NCBI GenBank assembly: GCA_001417715.1
Contig: BBRT01000152.1
Coordinates: 1 to 43,930, forward strand
DNA: 43,930 bases
DNA from: Candidatus Symbiothrix dinenymphae
GTDB lineage: Bacteria; Bacteroidota; Bacteroidia; Bacteroidales; Azobacteroidaceae
Reading direction: 5' to 3'
Shown: positions 7,071 through 16,038 of the stretch, in pieces
Position numbering within the stretch: the first letter of the stretch is position 1
Layout: every line of letters starts with the position of its first letter
The notes under the pieces: model-generated
Seen by the model: only the letters and a program-made list of their open reading frames with translations
What the model was told of the DNA's origin: nothing
Database searches by the model: none
Program-made: the position numbers and the translations under genes

Positions 7071-9047
7071 TTACCATCCAATGTTTTGCACCAGATTGGG
7101 ATTTTTTTCAATATCTTCTGTCTTTATGGGCCAGAAATAATCCTTTTGAGCAAATTTTTGCTGCCACAATGCGACCCGTTTATAAAATTTTTCGGGGTCA
7201 CTTTCATCGAGTTTGTATCCTTCAACGAGTTTGTTGTTATATTCGTTGGGCGCTTCTTTCCATCGCCTCAAGTCCCAGAAACGTTGTGATTCGAAGGCTA
7301 ATTCTATCAGGCGCTCGCGGTGAATAATCTGCCTCATACCGTTTGGCGTACTGTATTTCGGTTGTGAGGTATAGGTATCCCACGAATATTTTACGCCTTT
7401 CAATCCATTTTTCTCCCGCACTGCGTCGATATAATGGAATAAATCGGTGCTATTGGGTCCGTTGGGTCCTTCGGCTTCGTTAATGGCTTCTGCATACAGG
7501 AGGTAGAGGTCAGCCAAACGCAGAATAGGCCAGGGATAAAATGTAGCGGTGTAGTTGTTCAACGCGCCTTGTACACTTTCGAAATGAACCAATTTTTTTA
7601 TGTAGTATCCGGTCACAGGTCCGCGTGACGCAACCGTAAGCTGCTGACCGCCCCCTTGCCGACCTGCTACATAGTACTGTGTGCTCGGCTCATTGTCGTA
7701 TCTTCCCTGTCCATACCACATTCCGCCGTCAAAACCGAGCGAGGCATAGAAACGAGGCTCTCTATCGAAATGCAGTTGTATCGTTTCATAACCATTTTTG
7801 ATGTAATACTTTTCCGGACCTGCACTTGTTCCTGTCCGAAGGTCATTCGGGTTCAATGCCGCCCAATTAATGTCCTCTTCAATCGGGACACCGTTGCTGG
7901 TATAAAACATCTCTGCTATTTTCACCGGCGGTTGAAATAATGGGTTTAGAAGGGTTTGGTCTGGCCATCTACCTTTATCCACAGGGGCGGTAGCGGATAT
8001 CTGAACTAATCTGTTATCATTCGGTCGGGTGAGGGTATTTGCCCAGATAATTTCGCTGTTCCATTTCTCGGTAACGGTATTGCGAATGGTCAGTTCCTGT
8101 TTGATGGTGTCTGACACAACGCGGTTGCCGTTGTATTGGTACAGACTGACTTCAGGCGGACAAATCGCTATAGCCTCTTTACAAGCAGCCACTGCCCGTT
8201 CCCATTTGCTAATATCCTCCGTGGGGTTAAACAGTTTGGTGCCGTCGCGGTTGGCAAGCGTAGTCTGCTCGCTGTTTCCGTTGAACAGCGGACTGGCAGC
8301 CGTGACTAAGACTTTGGCTTTCAGCGTGGCGGCAATCAACTTGGTGGCACGTCCCAGTTCTCTGGTGGGATTAATTCTCGCCGCGGGAAGCTTAGCAACT
8401 GCCGTATCCAACAATTGCACAATATAATCCACACAATCATCTACCGGCTCACGCGATACCCTGATTTCTGATGAAGGAGCGTCTATAGACAGATTTTCCT
8501 TCACCAACGGGATAGGTCCATAGCAGCGCAGCAAATAAAAATGATAATACGCTTTCAGGAAATTCACCTCGCCTTCCCATTGTACTCTTTCAAAAGGCTC
8601 TAAATCGGGTACGGAAGCAATATTTTCCAGAAAGATGTTGCAGACCCGCAAGCCCTTATACAGATGGTCCCAATAGTTCACCAAGGGCGAGTTTGCATTT
8701 TGATAGCCCCTTGCAATACCCACCACCACATCGTTCATAAAATTGGGCTGGGCACCATAGACCGACCAGATTTCATCGCCACCCAGTATGGCAGGGTCGC
8801 CGGTGATGGTTCCATCTAAAGGCATGTACGAGTAGCAGGTATAAAGATACTTCTCGGCTTCCGACCGCATGGCAAAGGCATTCTCCAATGTGGCAAGGTC
8901 GCCTTCAGGCACTACATCCAGATAGTCGTTGCAGGATGGCAGGAGGAACATTGCTGCAATCATGAGTGTACAGACGTGGCGCGCAACCATGGATGTACAG
9001 ACGTGGCGCGCCACGTCTCTACTAATATAATTTATTATTGTTTTCAT
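7071..9047 (-). CDS. SusD/RagB-family nutrient-binding outer membrane lipoprotein
   Basis: 658 aa. SusD proteins cap the TonB-dependent SusC channel and bind glycans at the cell surface. Family features: the lipobox and start of the mature protein (FLLPSCNDYLDVVPEGDL), the TPR-like segment with FLKAYYHFYLLRCYGPIPLV, KAKVLVTAASPLFNG, and the C-terminal AFESQRFWDLRRWK. The N-terminus is abnormal: about 20 extra residues (RDVARHVCTSM then VARHVCTLM) separate MKTIINYIS from the hydrophobic core, pushing the lipidated Cys to residue 39. The extra residues are encoded by a palindromic repeat insertion. Without them the signal would have the usual length of about 20. An internal ATG (residue 20) could give a shorter signal. 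It lies 20 bases after susC. Confidence 0.93.
   Translation of the reverse strand: MKTIINYISRDVARHVCTSMVARHVCTLMIAAMFLLPSCNDYLDVVPEGDLATLENAFAMRSEAEKYLYTCYSYMPLDGTITGDPAILGGDEIWSVYGAQPNFMNDVVVGIARGYQNANSPLVNYWDHLYKGLRVCNIFLENIASVPDLEPFERVQWEGEVNFLKAYYHFYLLRCYGPIPLVKENLSIDAPSSEIRVSREPVDDCVDYIVQLLDTAVAKLPAARINPTRELGRATKLIAATLKAKVLVTAASPLFNGNSEQTTLANRDGTKLFNPTEDISKWERAVAACKEAIAICPPEVSLYQYNGNRVVSDTIKQELTIRNTVTEKWNSEIIWANTLTRPNDNRLVQISATAPVDKGRWPDQTLLNPLFQPPVKIAEMFYTSNGVPIEEDINWAALNPNDLRTGTSAGPEKYYIKNGYETIQLHFDREPRFYASLGFDGGMWYGQGRYDNEPSTQYYVAGRQGGGQQLTVASRGPVTGYYIKKLVHFESVQGALNNYTATFYPWPILRLADLYLLYAEAINEAEGPNGPNSTDLFHYIDAVREKNGLKGVKYSWDTYTSQPKYSTPNGMRQIIHRERLIELAFESQRFWDLRRWKEAPNEYNNKLVEGYKLDESDPEKFYKRVALWQQKFAQKDYFWPIKTEDIEKNPNLVQNIGW
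8961..9022. repeat. Palindromic repeat element inserted in the susD signal-peptide region
   Basis: A perfect 20-bp palindrome AGACGTGGCGCGCCACGTCT lies at 8999-9018, flanked by CTAC on its right. A partial second copy (TGTACAGACGTGGCGCG at 8968-8984) repeats the same word at 8994-9010, a tandem step of 26-27 bases giving the peptide repeat VARHVCT. The same palindrome recurs at about 41241 and 41471. It keeps the reading frame open. Confidence 0.85.
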
Positions 9048-9067
9048 ATTTTTTAATTTTTAATTTT

Positions 9068-12000
9068 TTAATTGAACATAAGATTTAGTCCGACATTGAA
9101 CACCCGTTGAATGGGATATCCCAATCCTTCGCCTGCCATTTCCACATCCCATAGTTTGAATTTACTGAACAGCAATAGGTTGACGCCGCTTACATAAAGC
9201 CGTAAATTGCCTACATGTAATTTCTCCTGCCATTTGCCCGGAATGGTATAGCCGATTTCTGCCTGTTTGAGGCGAATAAAAGAGCCGTCGCGCATAAACC
9301 AGGTACTTGGCTGGGTATTGTTATTGTTCAAGTAATTACTGAATCGGGGCCAAACAGCATACATATTCTGATTGCTTTCACTCCAGTGGCTGTCGGCGTA
9401 TGCTTTCAGCAATTGCGAATCGTTCACGAAAGGTGCTGTTCCCCGTATCGTGCCACCATCGTCCCAACTCGAAGGGTCTATCCAGAACGACTCTCTGCCG
9501 GCACCTTGGAAAAAGAACGAAGCATCAAAACCTTTGTAGCCTGCCGAAAAACCAAATCCGTAAACAATTTCAGGCACCTTAGGATAACCGAGTGGAACCA
9601 TGTCGGCTGTCGTTATTTTGCCGTCCTTATTCACATCGGTATATTTAATATCGCCGCCGCCATAAGGACTGCCAAAATCCTGGGAAGGCGAATTACGCGC
9701 TTCCGCATCGTCCATAAACAGGCGCTCGGCAATGTATCCCCAATTTTGTTGCAGCGACCGTCCTACATTGGTACGCCAATATTCCGGGTACTCCGGCTCT
9801 TCATATACCTCATACTTGCTGGTGGCATACGTGAAATTAGCCCGTGCCGCTGTCCAGAAATCCTTGTTCCACGATTGCTGGTATTCCGCGGTCAAGTCAA
9901 CCCCTTTTCCCGAAGCCTCGCCTATGTTGGCGCGCACAGGGTCTGTCACCGTCAATCCCATGGTAGAGGTTATATCCATTCTGTCCATCAGGATGTTTTT
10001 GCGATATTCGGTAAAATATTCCGCAATAATATTGACCTTGTTCCACAAACCCACTTCGACGGCATAATTTTGTTTTAATGCCGTTTCCCAGGTAATATTA
10101 TCGCTGGCATATCTGCTAATGGTGAAACCATTCAGGAATTCATCCGCATTCGTTCCAAAATAACTTCTTCTGCTCGCATCTTCCGGCACCACCTTCGACA
10201 GATAAAAGAAACGGTCTGAGGCTGTCCCGATTCGGTCGTTTCCGACCAAGCCTAATGAATAACGCAGTTTGAGGTTATTGACAGTAGGTTGCAGATTTTC
10301 CCAAAAAGCTTCGTTGGCAATATTCCACGCGACGCCCGCCGATGGAAAGAAGCCAAAGCGATGGTTGGCGGCGAAACGTTCGGAGCCATTGTACCCGAAG
10401 TTAAATTCGCTAAAATAACGTCCACCGTAAGAATAGGTGGCGCGTCCGGACAGTCCGGCATTGCGGGAAGGCAACGACTCCTGAATCTGTCCTCCTGCGT
10501 TGGCGTTGAGAAATTCTCTCGTCGTGAGAACCAACAAACCGCTGACACTGTGTTGTTTGGCAAACGTGCGACTATAATTGAGGACGGTTTCAGAATATAA
10601 AGTGGACTCCACCGTTGGGCGACTTTCGACCAAGTCCAAGTACTCTGTCCCCTTGCCTGTTCCGCTGTCCGGGTTGGTACGGATTAAAGAATAGGTACCC
10701 GTTTGCTGGTCGGAACTTGCTACCTGATACCAGAACGGGCTGTACTGCCGCTTTACATTGAATGAAGCCAGTCGCGAAACGTTCAGCATCGCCCGGATAG
10801 ACAATCCTTCGGTGATGAATTTTAAATCCTGCTTGGCTTCAACCTGCGCCAACATCTGCGAGCGCGACTCGTTCATATAGCCCTTCACCATTTCGGCGTA
10901 TGGATTCATGTACAAACCATCTTTGTTTCCAAACATGATATGTTTAATATGCGAGTGTTCGTCGTCAACCGGAAAATAAGCCGGGAACAGAACAGGATTG
11001 GCGTGTACTACCTTATTATATACGGCAGCACCGCCATCCAGAGGACCGGTATAATCGTCGAAATTGCCACTCAAACGAACCGCCAACTCGGTGGTTTTTG
11101 TGACATTGATGTTCACATTGGCACGCAGGGTGTAATTTCTGAAATTGACATTGTTGTCAAAACTGTTCCGCTTATCCACTATCAGGTTTCCATTGTCCTG
11201 ACTGAACGAGCCGGCCACATAATAACGTGCCACACCACCACCACCGCTCACACTCAGATTTGCCCTCTGGTTCGTGGAATAATCCTTGAACAGCATTTTT
11301 CGCCAGTCATTGGCAGGATAGAGTAGGGGATATTTACCGGCAGCCGTGTTGTCGATTTTTGACTGTCCGTAGGGCAGTCTTTCTAAGGGATTGCGTGTTA
11401 ATACGGCTTCATTGTGCATATTCATATAGGTGACAGGGTCGGCAAACTCAATGTTGCGGGTGGGTGACGAAAAAGAATTTTCCACGCGGACGGAAATCTT
11501 TGCCGGACCTTCCTTGCCCTGTTTGGTGGTGACGAAAATAACGCCGTTTGCACCGCGTGCGCCATACAAAGCCGTGGCGGTAGCATCCTTCATGATGGAG
11601 AAACTCTCGATGTCATCCGGTTGCAGTCGCGCCAAGTCGGTCGTGGTCAGTTCCACATTGTCAATCAGTATCAACGGGTTGGTGTTGGCACCAAAGGTGG
11701 TGATACCGCGCACAAAGAAATCGGCATTGTCCTTGCCCGGCTCGCCGCTTCGCTGATAGGCGATAACGCCTGCCATCTGTCCCGCCAAAGCCGTAGTAAG
11801 GTTGCTGCTGGGCACTTTCAGGTCTTTAACGTTGATAGTAGTGATGGAGCCTACCACGCTCTCTTTCTTCTGCTTGCCGAAAGCCACGATGGTCACTTCG
11901 TCCAGTTCGTTGGCTTGCGGCTTGAGCGGAATCACAAAATTCGCCTTGTCACCCACCGTCACAGTGTAGGTGTCATAGCCCAAAAAAGAAACTTCCAAAA

Positions 12001-12160
12001 CATCCGTCGGCGAAACGTCTATTTTGAATGAACCATCCATGTCGGTTACAACTCCACGAGTGCTCCCTTTGATGGTGATGGTGGAACCGGGGATTCCATC
12101 TCCGGCTTCGTCGTACACGAAACCGGTAATGGTCTTCGTCCCTGACGAGGGAATCGCCAC
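9068..12160 (-). CDS. SusC/RagA-family TonB-linked outer membrane receptor (start out of frame)
   Basis: The open frame gives 1030 aa from a GTG at 12160, but this is not a believable start. It has no signal peptide and no nearby promoter. Order of domains: carboxypeptidase regulatory-like domain (about 8-85, ITGFVYDEAGDGIPG), TonB-box region (LDEVTIVAFGKQKKES), plug (about 100-215, FFVRGITTFGAN, IMKDATATALYGARGANGVIFV), then a 22-strand-type barrel ending in a terminal aromatic-Asn (LNLMFN). It imports glycan fragments together with SusD. The true start is probably the ATG at 12306, which encodes a signal peptide. A run of 14 G places that start one base out of phase; 12 or 15 G would restore a continuous protein of about 1,079 residues. 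Confidence 0.92.
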   Translation of the reverse strand: MAIPSSGTKTITGFVYDEAGDGIPGSTITIKGSTRGVVTDMDGSFKIDVSPTDVLEVSFLGYDTYTVTVGDKANFVIPLKPQANELDEVTIVAFGKQKKESVVGSITTINVKDLKVPSSNLTTALAGQMAGVIAYQRSGEPGKDNADFFVRGITTFGANTNPLILIDNVELTTTDLARLQPDDIESFSIMKDATATALYGARGANGVIFVTTKQGKEGPAKISVRVENSFSSPTRNIEFADPVTYMNMHNEAVLTRNPLERLPYGQSKIDNTAAGKYPLLYPANDWRKMLFKDYSTNQRANLSVSGGGGVARYYVAGSFSQDNGNLIVDKRNSFDNNVNFRNYTLRANVNINVTKTTELAVRLSGNFDDYTGPLDGGAAVYNKVVHANPVLFPAYFPVDDEHSHIKHIMFGNKDGLYMNPYAEMVKGYMNESRSQMLAQVEAKQDLKFITEGLSIRAMLNVSRLASFNVKRQYSPFWYQVASSDQQTGTYSLIRTNPDSGTGKGTEYLDLVESRPTVESTLYSETVLNYSRTFAKQHSVSGLLVLTTREFLNANAGGQIQESLPSRNAGLSGRATYSYGGRYFSEFNFGYNGSERFAANHRFGFFPSAGVAWNIANEAFWENLQPTVNNLKLRYSLGLVGNDRIGTASDRFFYLSKVVPEDASRRSYFGTNADEFLNGFTISRYASDNITWETALKQNYAVEVGLWNKVNIIAEYFTEYRKNILMDRMDITSTMGLTVTDPVRANIGEASGKGVDLTAEYQQSWNKDFWTAARANFTYATSKYEVYEEPEYPEYWRTNVGRSLQQNWGYIAERLFMDDAEARNSPSQDFGSPYGGGDIKYTDVNKDGKITTADMVPLGYPKVPEIVYGFGFSAGYKGFDASFFFQGAGRESFWIDPSSWDDGGTIRGTAPFVNDSQLLKAYADSHWSESNQNMYAVWPRFSNYLNNNNTQPSTWFMRDGSFIRLKQAEIGYTIPGKWQEKLHVGNLRLYVSGVNLLLFSKFKLWDVEMAGEGLGYPIQRVFNVGLNLMFN

Positions 12161-12198
12161 CTCAATAATCTGCGGCGACTCTTGAGGCGCCTCATGCG

Positions 12199-12306
12199 CT
12201 ACTTCAGCGCAAATTCTTTGCCCCCCCCCCCCCCTAAGATAATGCTACTTAGCAGCAAAGGTTTTGCAAACTTTGCAAACTTCTTGTTTTTGCATTTTTT
12301 CTTCAT
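12199..12306 (-). other. Detached susC signal peptide ORF
   Basis: From the ATG at 12306 the minus strand encodes a basic N-region and hydrophobic core (MKKKCKNKKFAKFAKPLLLS then SIIL), followed by glycines from the G tract, and stops at TAG (12199-12201) after 35 codons. With one G more the frame would run on into the SusC domains. It follows the promoter at 12367 with a leader of about 55 bases. Confidence 0.8.
12221..12234 (-). repeat. Homopolymer tract of 14 G in susC
   Basis: Fourteen consecutive C on the plus strand (G in susC) lie immediately after the signal-peptide core. Tract lengths of 12 or 15 fuse signal and receptor; 13 and 14 both hit stops within about 12 codons. Such tracts are prone to slipped-strand mispairing and also to sequencing error. 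Confidence 0.9.
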
Positions 12307-12366
12307 AAAAATTACTTTTAATGTTTAACAAATTTTTTGCGAACTGCCACTATGACAATTCGGCGA

Positions 12367-12396
12367 CAAAGGTAGTGAATGTTTTTGAATTGACAA
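12367..12396 (-). promoter_or_regulatory. susC promoter
   Basis: Minus-strand -7 box TACCTTTG at 12367-12374 with a -33 TTG at 12394-12396, spacer 19. This is a good Bacteroidota promoter and supports the ATG at 12306 as the genuine susC start. Confidence 0.7.
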
Positions 12397-12421
12397 TGGA
12401 TTTTGAAAAGTTTAACATTTT

Positions 12422-13819
12422 TTATGTTAATGCCAGCTCTTCAATCTCAAACTTGTCTTTGCCGATAAAAATAATTGACGCAAAGCGCACATCGCTACGT
12501 CCGGCAAATTCGTGCGCATTGCGGTATTTTGTTAATTGCGCGCGGGCGGCATCGCGTGTTTTATTTGTGACACGCCACGATTTTACGGGGAGGTATTTGA
12601 TTTCCCACACCCATTCATATTTGACGTCGGGAATCAGTGGGTTGCGTTGCAGGAAAATGTCGATGTAGCCGTGCTCTACCTCTTTTTCTGTGAGAGGTAT
12701 ATACAAATTGCTCTGAAACAAGCCGTTGAGCAGCATGATTTTGATGTGTTTTTCGTTGAATTGCTGCAAATCGCGGTTCGACAATCGGCTGAAAATGTTT
12801 TGGCTCACATATTCGATGTAAGGGTTTAGATTGCCGCGGTAAGCCAATTCCCTAACCGCAGCACTTTGTATTCTCACATCTATCGTCACCTCTTTGTTCC
12901 ATTCCAATGTCATTTGTTCCAGATATTCCCAATAAACAGTTCGGATGGAATAGTTGGGAATTTTCAATCGCAAACTCCCCTCCACCGCTTTATCCACCGT
13001 GAGCAACCCCATATAGAACAGCAGAGAAATAAAATACTTGGTATCCTCCAAACGGTCAATCGTAAATTTGTTGATGACATCAGAGATAATGCCATTGTCC
13101 TGAATAATTTTCGTCAGCGTATTGCGATTATCCTCGTTCTGAACCATGCGCCGCAAACGGCTGTAATCCGTTTTCAGATTGTCGTCAATGATATTTTCAG
13201 GTGGCATTTTGGATTGTAATATCTGATAAAATAAATAAAGAATCATGGACGGATTATATACGCGATGTTCGCCGGCTTTATGAAAAAGATAGCCATCATA
13301 ATACGCCTCCATATCCACAATGATAAGGTTGGGGTCAACGCCCGTTTCCAGCATCAGAGCCTCTACTTCCTGCTGCGTAAAACCCATCATTTCATTATAC
13401 CTTGGTTCAAGTGTGAGATTGACAGCAATATTGAACCCACTGGTGAGGTCGTCCAGCATCACGGGGGAGATGCCGGTGATGAACATACGGTCGATGACCG
13501 TTTTGGTGCCCGTTTTTAGAGATTCATAAAAATCGCGCACCGAACCGTTAGCGTGTATCACATTGTGGTAAACATCTTTTCCCAAGTGCGTGCCCATCGC
13601 GATAAGGTCGTTGGCAAAGTGGTCGTATTCATCAATAATGATAAAAATCTTTACTCCGGCAGATTCTGCAGCAGCAGTGGCGAGCTGGAGTGACTGTATG
13701 CCCGGTTTTTCCGTGTCAATCTGTTGAATATACCTCTCTGCATCCGAAAAAATATTTCGGTAGATATTTAGAAATTGACGAACAGAACCTTGTATTCTCT
13801 GAGAAAAAGAGGCTAAATC
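12422..13819 (-). pseudogene. 5'-truncated AAA-ATPase / PD-(D/E)XK protein
   Basis: The frame is open from the edge of the mobile element down to a stop at 12422, about 465 codons, with no start codon at the edge. The first residues resemble the middle of AAA-ATPase-like proteins that are widely duplicated in Bacteroidota. Walker B is intact (KIFIIIDEYDHFAND), but the N-terminal part with the Walker A loop is missing. An internal ATG at 13597 would give only 391 aa without Walker B. The C-terminus has a PD-(D/E)XK nuclease-like core (HGYIDIFLQR ... EWVWEIKYLP). It is probably non-functional. The break coincides with the end of the element at 13820, and the missing part is not found on the other side, so sequence was deleted rather than simply interrupted. 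Confidence 0.85.
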
Positions 13820-14212
13820 TTTTTTTCAGGTGCTATTTTTACTTGCCCGGAGCGCAGTCCCATTATGGACAGAACTGTGCGGCTCGTTTTGTCCCGCAGG
13901 GACAGCACTTTATTAACCGTAGACTTCAGTCTACGGGAGTGACGGAGCCACCGCCTCCCCCAAGTCCCGCATGGGACGACACATTGTTATTCTGCAAAAT
14001 TGCACCCATCTCAAGTGCCGTCCCATGCGGGACTATGAGGTTGTCGTCATTCTCGTACCGTAAGCTAAAGCATACGGTTAATAAAGTGCCGTCCCATGCG
14101 GGACTAATGGAATCTTACCATTTTTATACCGTAGACTAAAGTCTACGGTTAATAAAGTGCTGTCCCTGCGGGACAAAACACCGTTTGCGAAATAATAGCA
14201 CCTGAAAAAAAA
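13820..14212. mobile_element. Composite palindromic element, copy 1 (MITE/BIME-like)
   Basis: About 393 bp bounded by inverted ends TTTTTTTCAGGTGCTATT and the complement AATAGCACCTGAAAAAAA. Inside are alternating hairpins of two kinds: GTCCCGCAGGGAC / GTCCCATGCGGGAC words, and CCGTAGACT..AGTCTACGG words, joined by AGCACTTTATTAA or its complement. The two halves are mutually inverted. No protein-coding capacity is evident. A second copy is at 38896-39230 with the same left 115 or so bases. It abuts the truncated ATPase gene on one side and the ilvE promoter region on the other. Confidence 0.85.
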
Positions 14213-14232
14213 TAGCAAACAATCAGGAGGCG

Positions 14233-14263
14233 TTGCACAATCCATAAGAAAACACTAACTTTG
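14233..14263 (+). promoter_or_regulatory. ilvE promoter
   Basis: -33 TTG at 14233-14235, spacer 20, -7 box TAACTTTG at 14256-14263, 32 bases before the ATG. Confidence 0.65.
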
Positions 14264-14295
14264 CGGCGGATTTTAAATATATATAATACACAGCA

Positions 14296-15312
14296 ATGGA
14301 TACTATAAGTTGGTCGGATTTGACTTTTGGCTACATGAAAACGGATGTTAACGTGCGTGCGTACTACCGTGACGGCAAATGGAGTGATTTGGAGTACTCG
14401 GATTCGGAACATTTGAACCTGCATATCGCGAGTACCTGTCTGCATTATGGGCAGGAATCGTTTGAAGGTTTGAAAGCCTTTCGCGGCACGGATGGCAAAA
14501 TTCGCATTTTTAGGATGCGCGAAAATGCGTTGCGTATGCAGGCGTCGTCTCGCGGTATTATGATGGCTGAATTGCCGGTCGAACTGTTTGAAAAAGCCGT
14601 GGTGGAGGCGGTCAAACGCAACGAACGCTTTGTGCCGCCCTACGAAAGCGGTGCTTCCTTATATATACGTCCGTTGCTGATTGGCACGTCGGCGCAGGTG
14701 GGCGTGAAACCGGCAAAAGAATATACTTTTATCCTGTTTGTGACCCCCGTGGGACCGTATTTCAAAGAAGGATTTAAGACTACGCCGGTGGTGATTTACC
14801 GCGAATATGACCGCGCAGCACCGCTGGGAACAGGTTGCATCAAGGTGGGCGGAAACTACGCCGCCAGTTTGGTTGCCGGCGAAAAAGCACACGAACAAGG
14901 CTATTCGGCAGTGCTGTATTTGGATGCCCGCGACAAGAAATACATCGACGAATGTGGTCCTGCCAACTTTTTCGGTATCAAAAACAACACCTACATCACC
15001 CCTCAATCCACATCCATCCTGCCCTCCATCACCAACAAAAGCCTGATACAGTTGGCAGAAGACATGGGCATGAAAGTGGAACGCCGCGCCATCCCCCTCG
15101 ACGAATTGGCAACGCTGGAAGAAGCCGGCATGTGCGGCACAGCAGCCGTCATCTCGCCCATCCAACGGGTGGACGATGCCGCAGAAAACAAATCCTACAT
15201 CTTTTCCCCGGACGGCAAACCGGGCGCCATCTGCGAAAAACTCTACAAGCAGTTGCGGGCTATTCAGTATGGCGATATTGAAGACAAATACGGCTGGGTG
15301 ACGGTGTTATAA
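14296..15312 (+). CDS. ilvE: Branched-chain amino acid aminotransferase
   Basis: PLP-dependent fold type IV transaminase of 338 aa, the normal length for the group that includes Bacteroidota IlvE. It interconverts leucine, isoleucine and valine with their 2-oxo acids. Visible signatures: HYGQESFEGLKAFRG near the N-terminus, the PLP lysine K183 in CIKVGGNYAAS, DECGPANFFGIKN and the C-terminal EEAGMCGTAAVISPI. It has its own promoter and is transcribed alone. Its stop overlaps the convergent lytTR gene by 6 bases. Cytoplasmic enzyme. Confidence 0.96.
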   Translation: MDTISWSDLTFGYMKTDVNVRAYYRDGKWSDLEYSDSEHLNLHIASTCLHYGQESFEGLKAFRGTDGKIRIFRMRENALRMQASSRGIMMAELPVELFEKAVVEAVKRNERFVPPYESGASLYIRPLLIGTSAQVGVKPAKEYTFILFVTPVGPYFKEGFKTTPVVIYREYDRAAPLGTGCIKVGGNYAASLVAGEKAHEQGYSAVLYLDARDKKYIDECGPANFFGIKNNTYITPQSTSILPSITNKSLIQLAEDMGMKVERRAIPLDELATLEEAGMCGTAAVISPIQRVDDAAENKSYIFSPDGKPGAICEKLYKQLRAIQYGDIEDKYGWVTVL

Positions 15313-16038
15313 AATCTTCTGTTTCAACAACTTATACCCGGCAGCACTCGCTTTGATGCCGACACCGTTTTTCAACAGCACTTTGTATGTTTCCTTTTCA
15401 TACAGTTCAACCTTTGCAATATGCTCCACATTGAGGATAAACGAGCGGTGGATGCGCACAAATAAATCTTCGGGGAGCATGGTTTCCCAGTACTTCATTG
15501 ACTTGTCTTTCAGGTATTTAGCCTTTGCGGTGTAAATCATCACATAGTCGCCGTTGGCTTCGATATATATTATTTCGGTGACGGGGATGAAGAATAGTGC
15601 CCGGTGCTTTTTTACACTTATGCGGGTCAATTTTTCGGCGGGCACGAGTTTTGATGCGCTTGCTTCCACCGCTATTTTTTCCTGTTGCGCTTTCAGTTCT
15701 GCTGTGGTGCACAACAGATAATAGAGCAGCACGAAAATGATGTAGAGCAGGATTTCAGGCACGAGCAGCAGCCCTTGTCCCCACCAAATCGCTACGACCA
15801 CCGACAGTAGCAGCACGTGAAACAGCATGAACAGCGGCACACTCAATGTGTTGCGGACATAGCGGATGGGGTTCCACACGAGGAGTATATAGGCTGCCTG
15901 AAGTGCCGTTCGTAGCACGATGTGGTCGCTCGCGATTGACCAATAGTCTGACAGGCAGGTGGTTAGCCAAGCGATGGCAGCCCAGCCACAGAAGTAGCCA
16001 AGTTGCCAACGCACATTTTTCAAAAACGGATTATTCAT
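15307..16038 (-). CDS. LytTR-domain transcriptional regulator with membrane anchor
   Basis: 243 aa. The N-terminal 110 residues form about four hydrophobic helices (QLGYFCGWAAIAWLTTCL; VPLFMLFHVLLLSVVVAIWW; ILLYIIFVLLYYLLC). A linker then leads to a C-terminal LytTR DNA-binding domain (about 145-243: IIYIEANGDYVMIYT, YWETMLPEDLFVRIHRSFILN, YKVLLKNGVGIKASAAGYKLLK). There is no receiver domain, so it probably senses a membrane or envelope signal directly. The ATG at 16038 overlaps the stop of the upstream liaF-like gene by 8 bases; a longer reading would need a TTG at 16062. The LiaF-like/LytTR pair is a recurrent Bacteroidota arrangement. Target genes unknown. Confidence 0.87.
   Translation of the reverse strand: MNNPFLKNVRWQLGYFCGWAAIAWLTTCLSDYWSIASDHIVLRTALQAAYILLVWNPIRYVRNTLSVPLFMLFHVLLLSVVVAIWWGQGLLLVPEILLYIIFVLLYYLLCTTAELKAQQEKIAVEASASKLVPAEKLTRISVKKHRALFFIPVTEIIYIEANGDYVMIYTAKAKYLKDKSMKYWETMLPEDLFVRIHRSFILNVEHIAKVELYEKETYKVLLKNGVGIKASAAGYKLLKQKIL

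Noticed and set aside
13820-14212. Possible CRISPR array because of recurring palindromic words
   Set aside because: The spacing is irregular, the words alternate between two families and orientations, there are no unique spacers of constant length, and no cas genes are nearby.
14659-15165. 168-aa minus-strand frame inside ilvE
   Set aside because: Fully antisense to a clear aminotransferase, Cys/His-rich composition typical of shadow frames.
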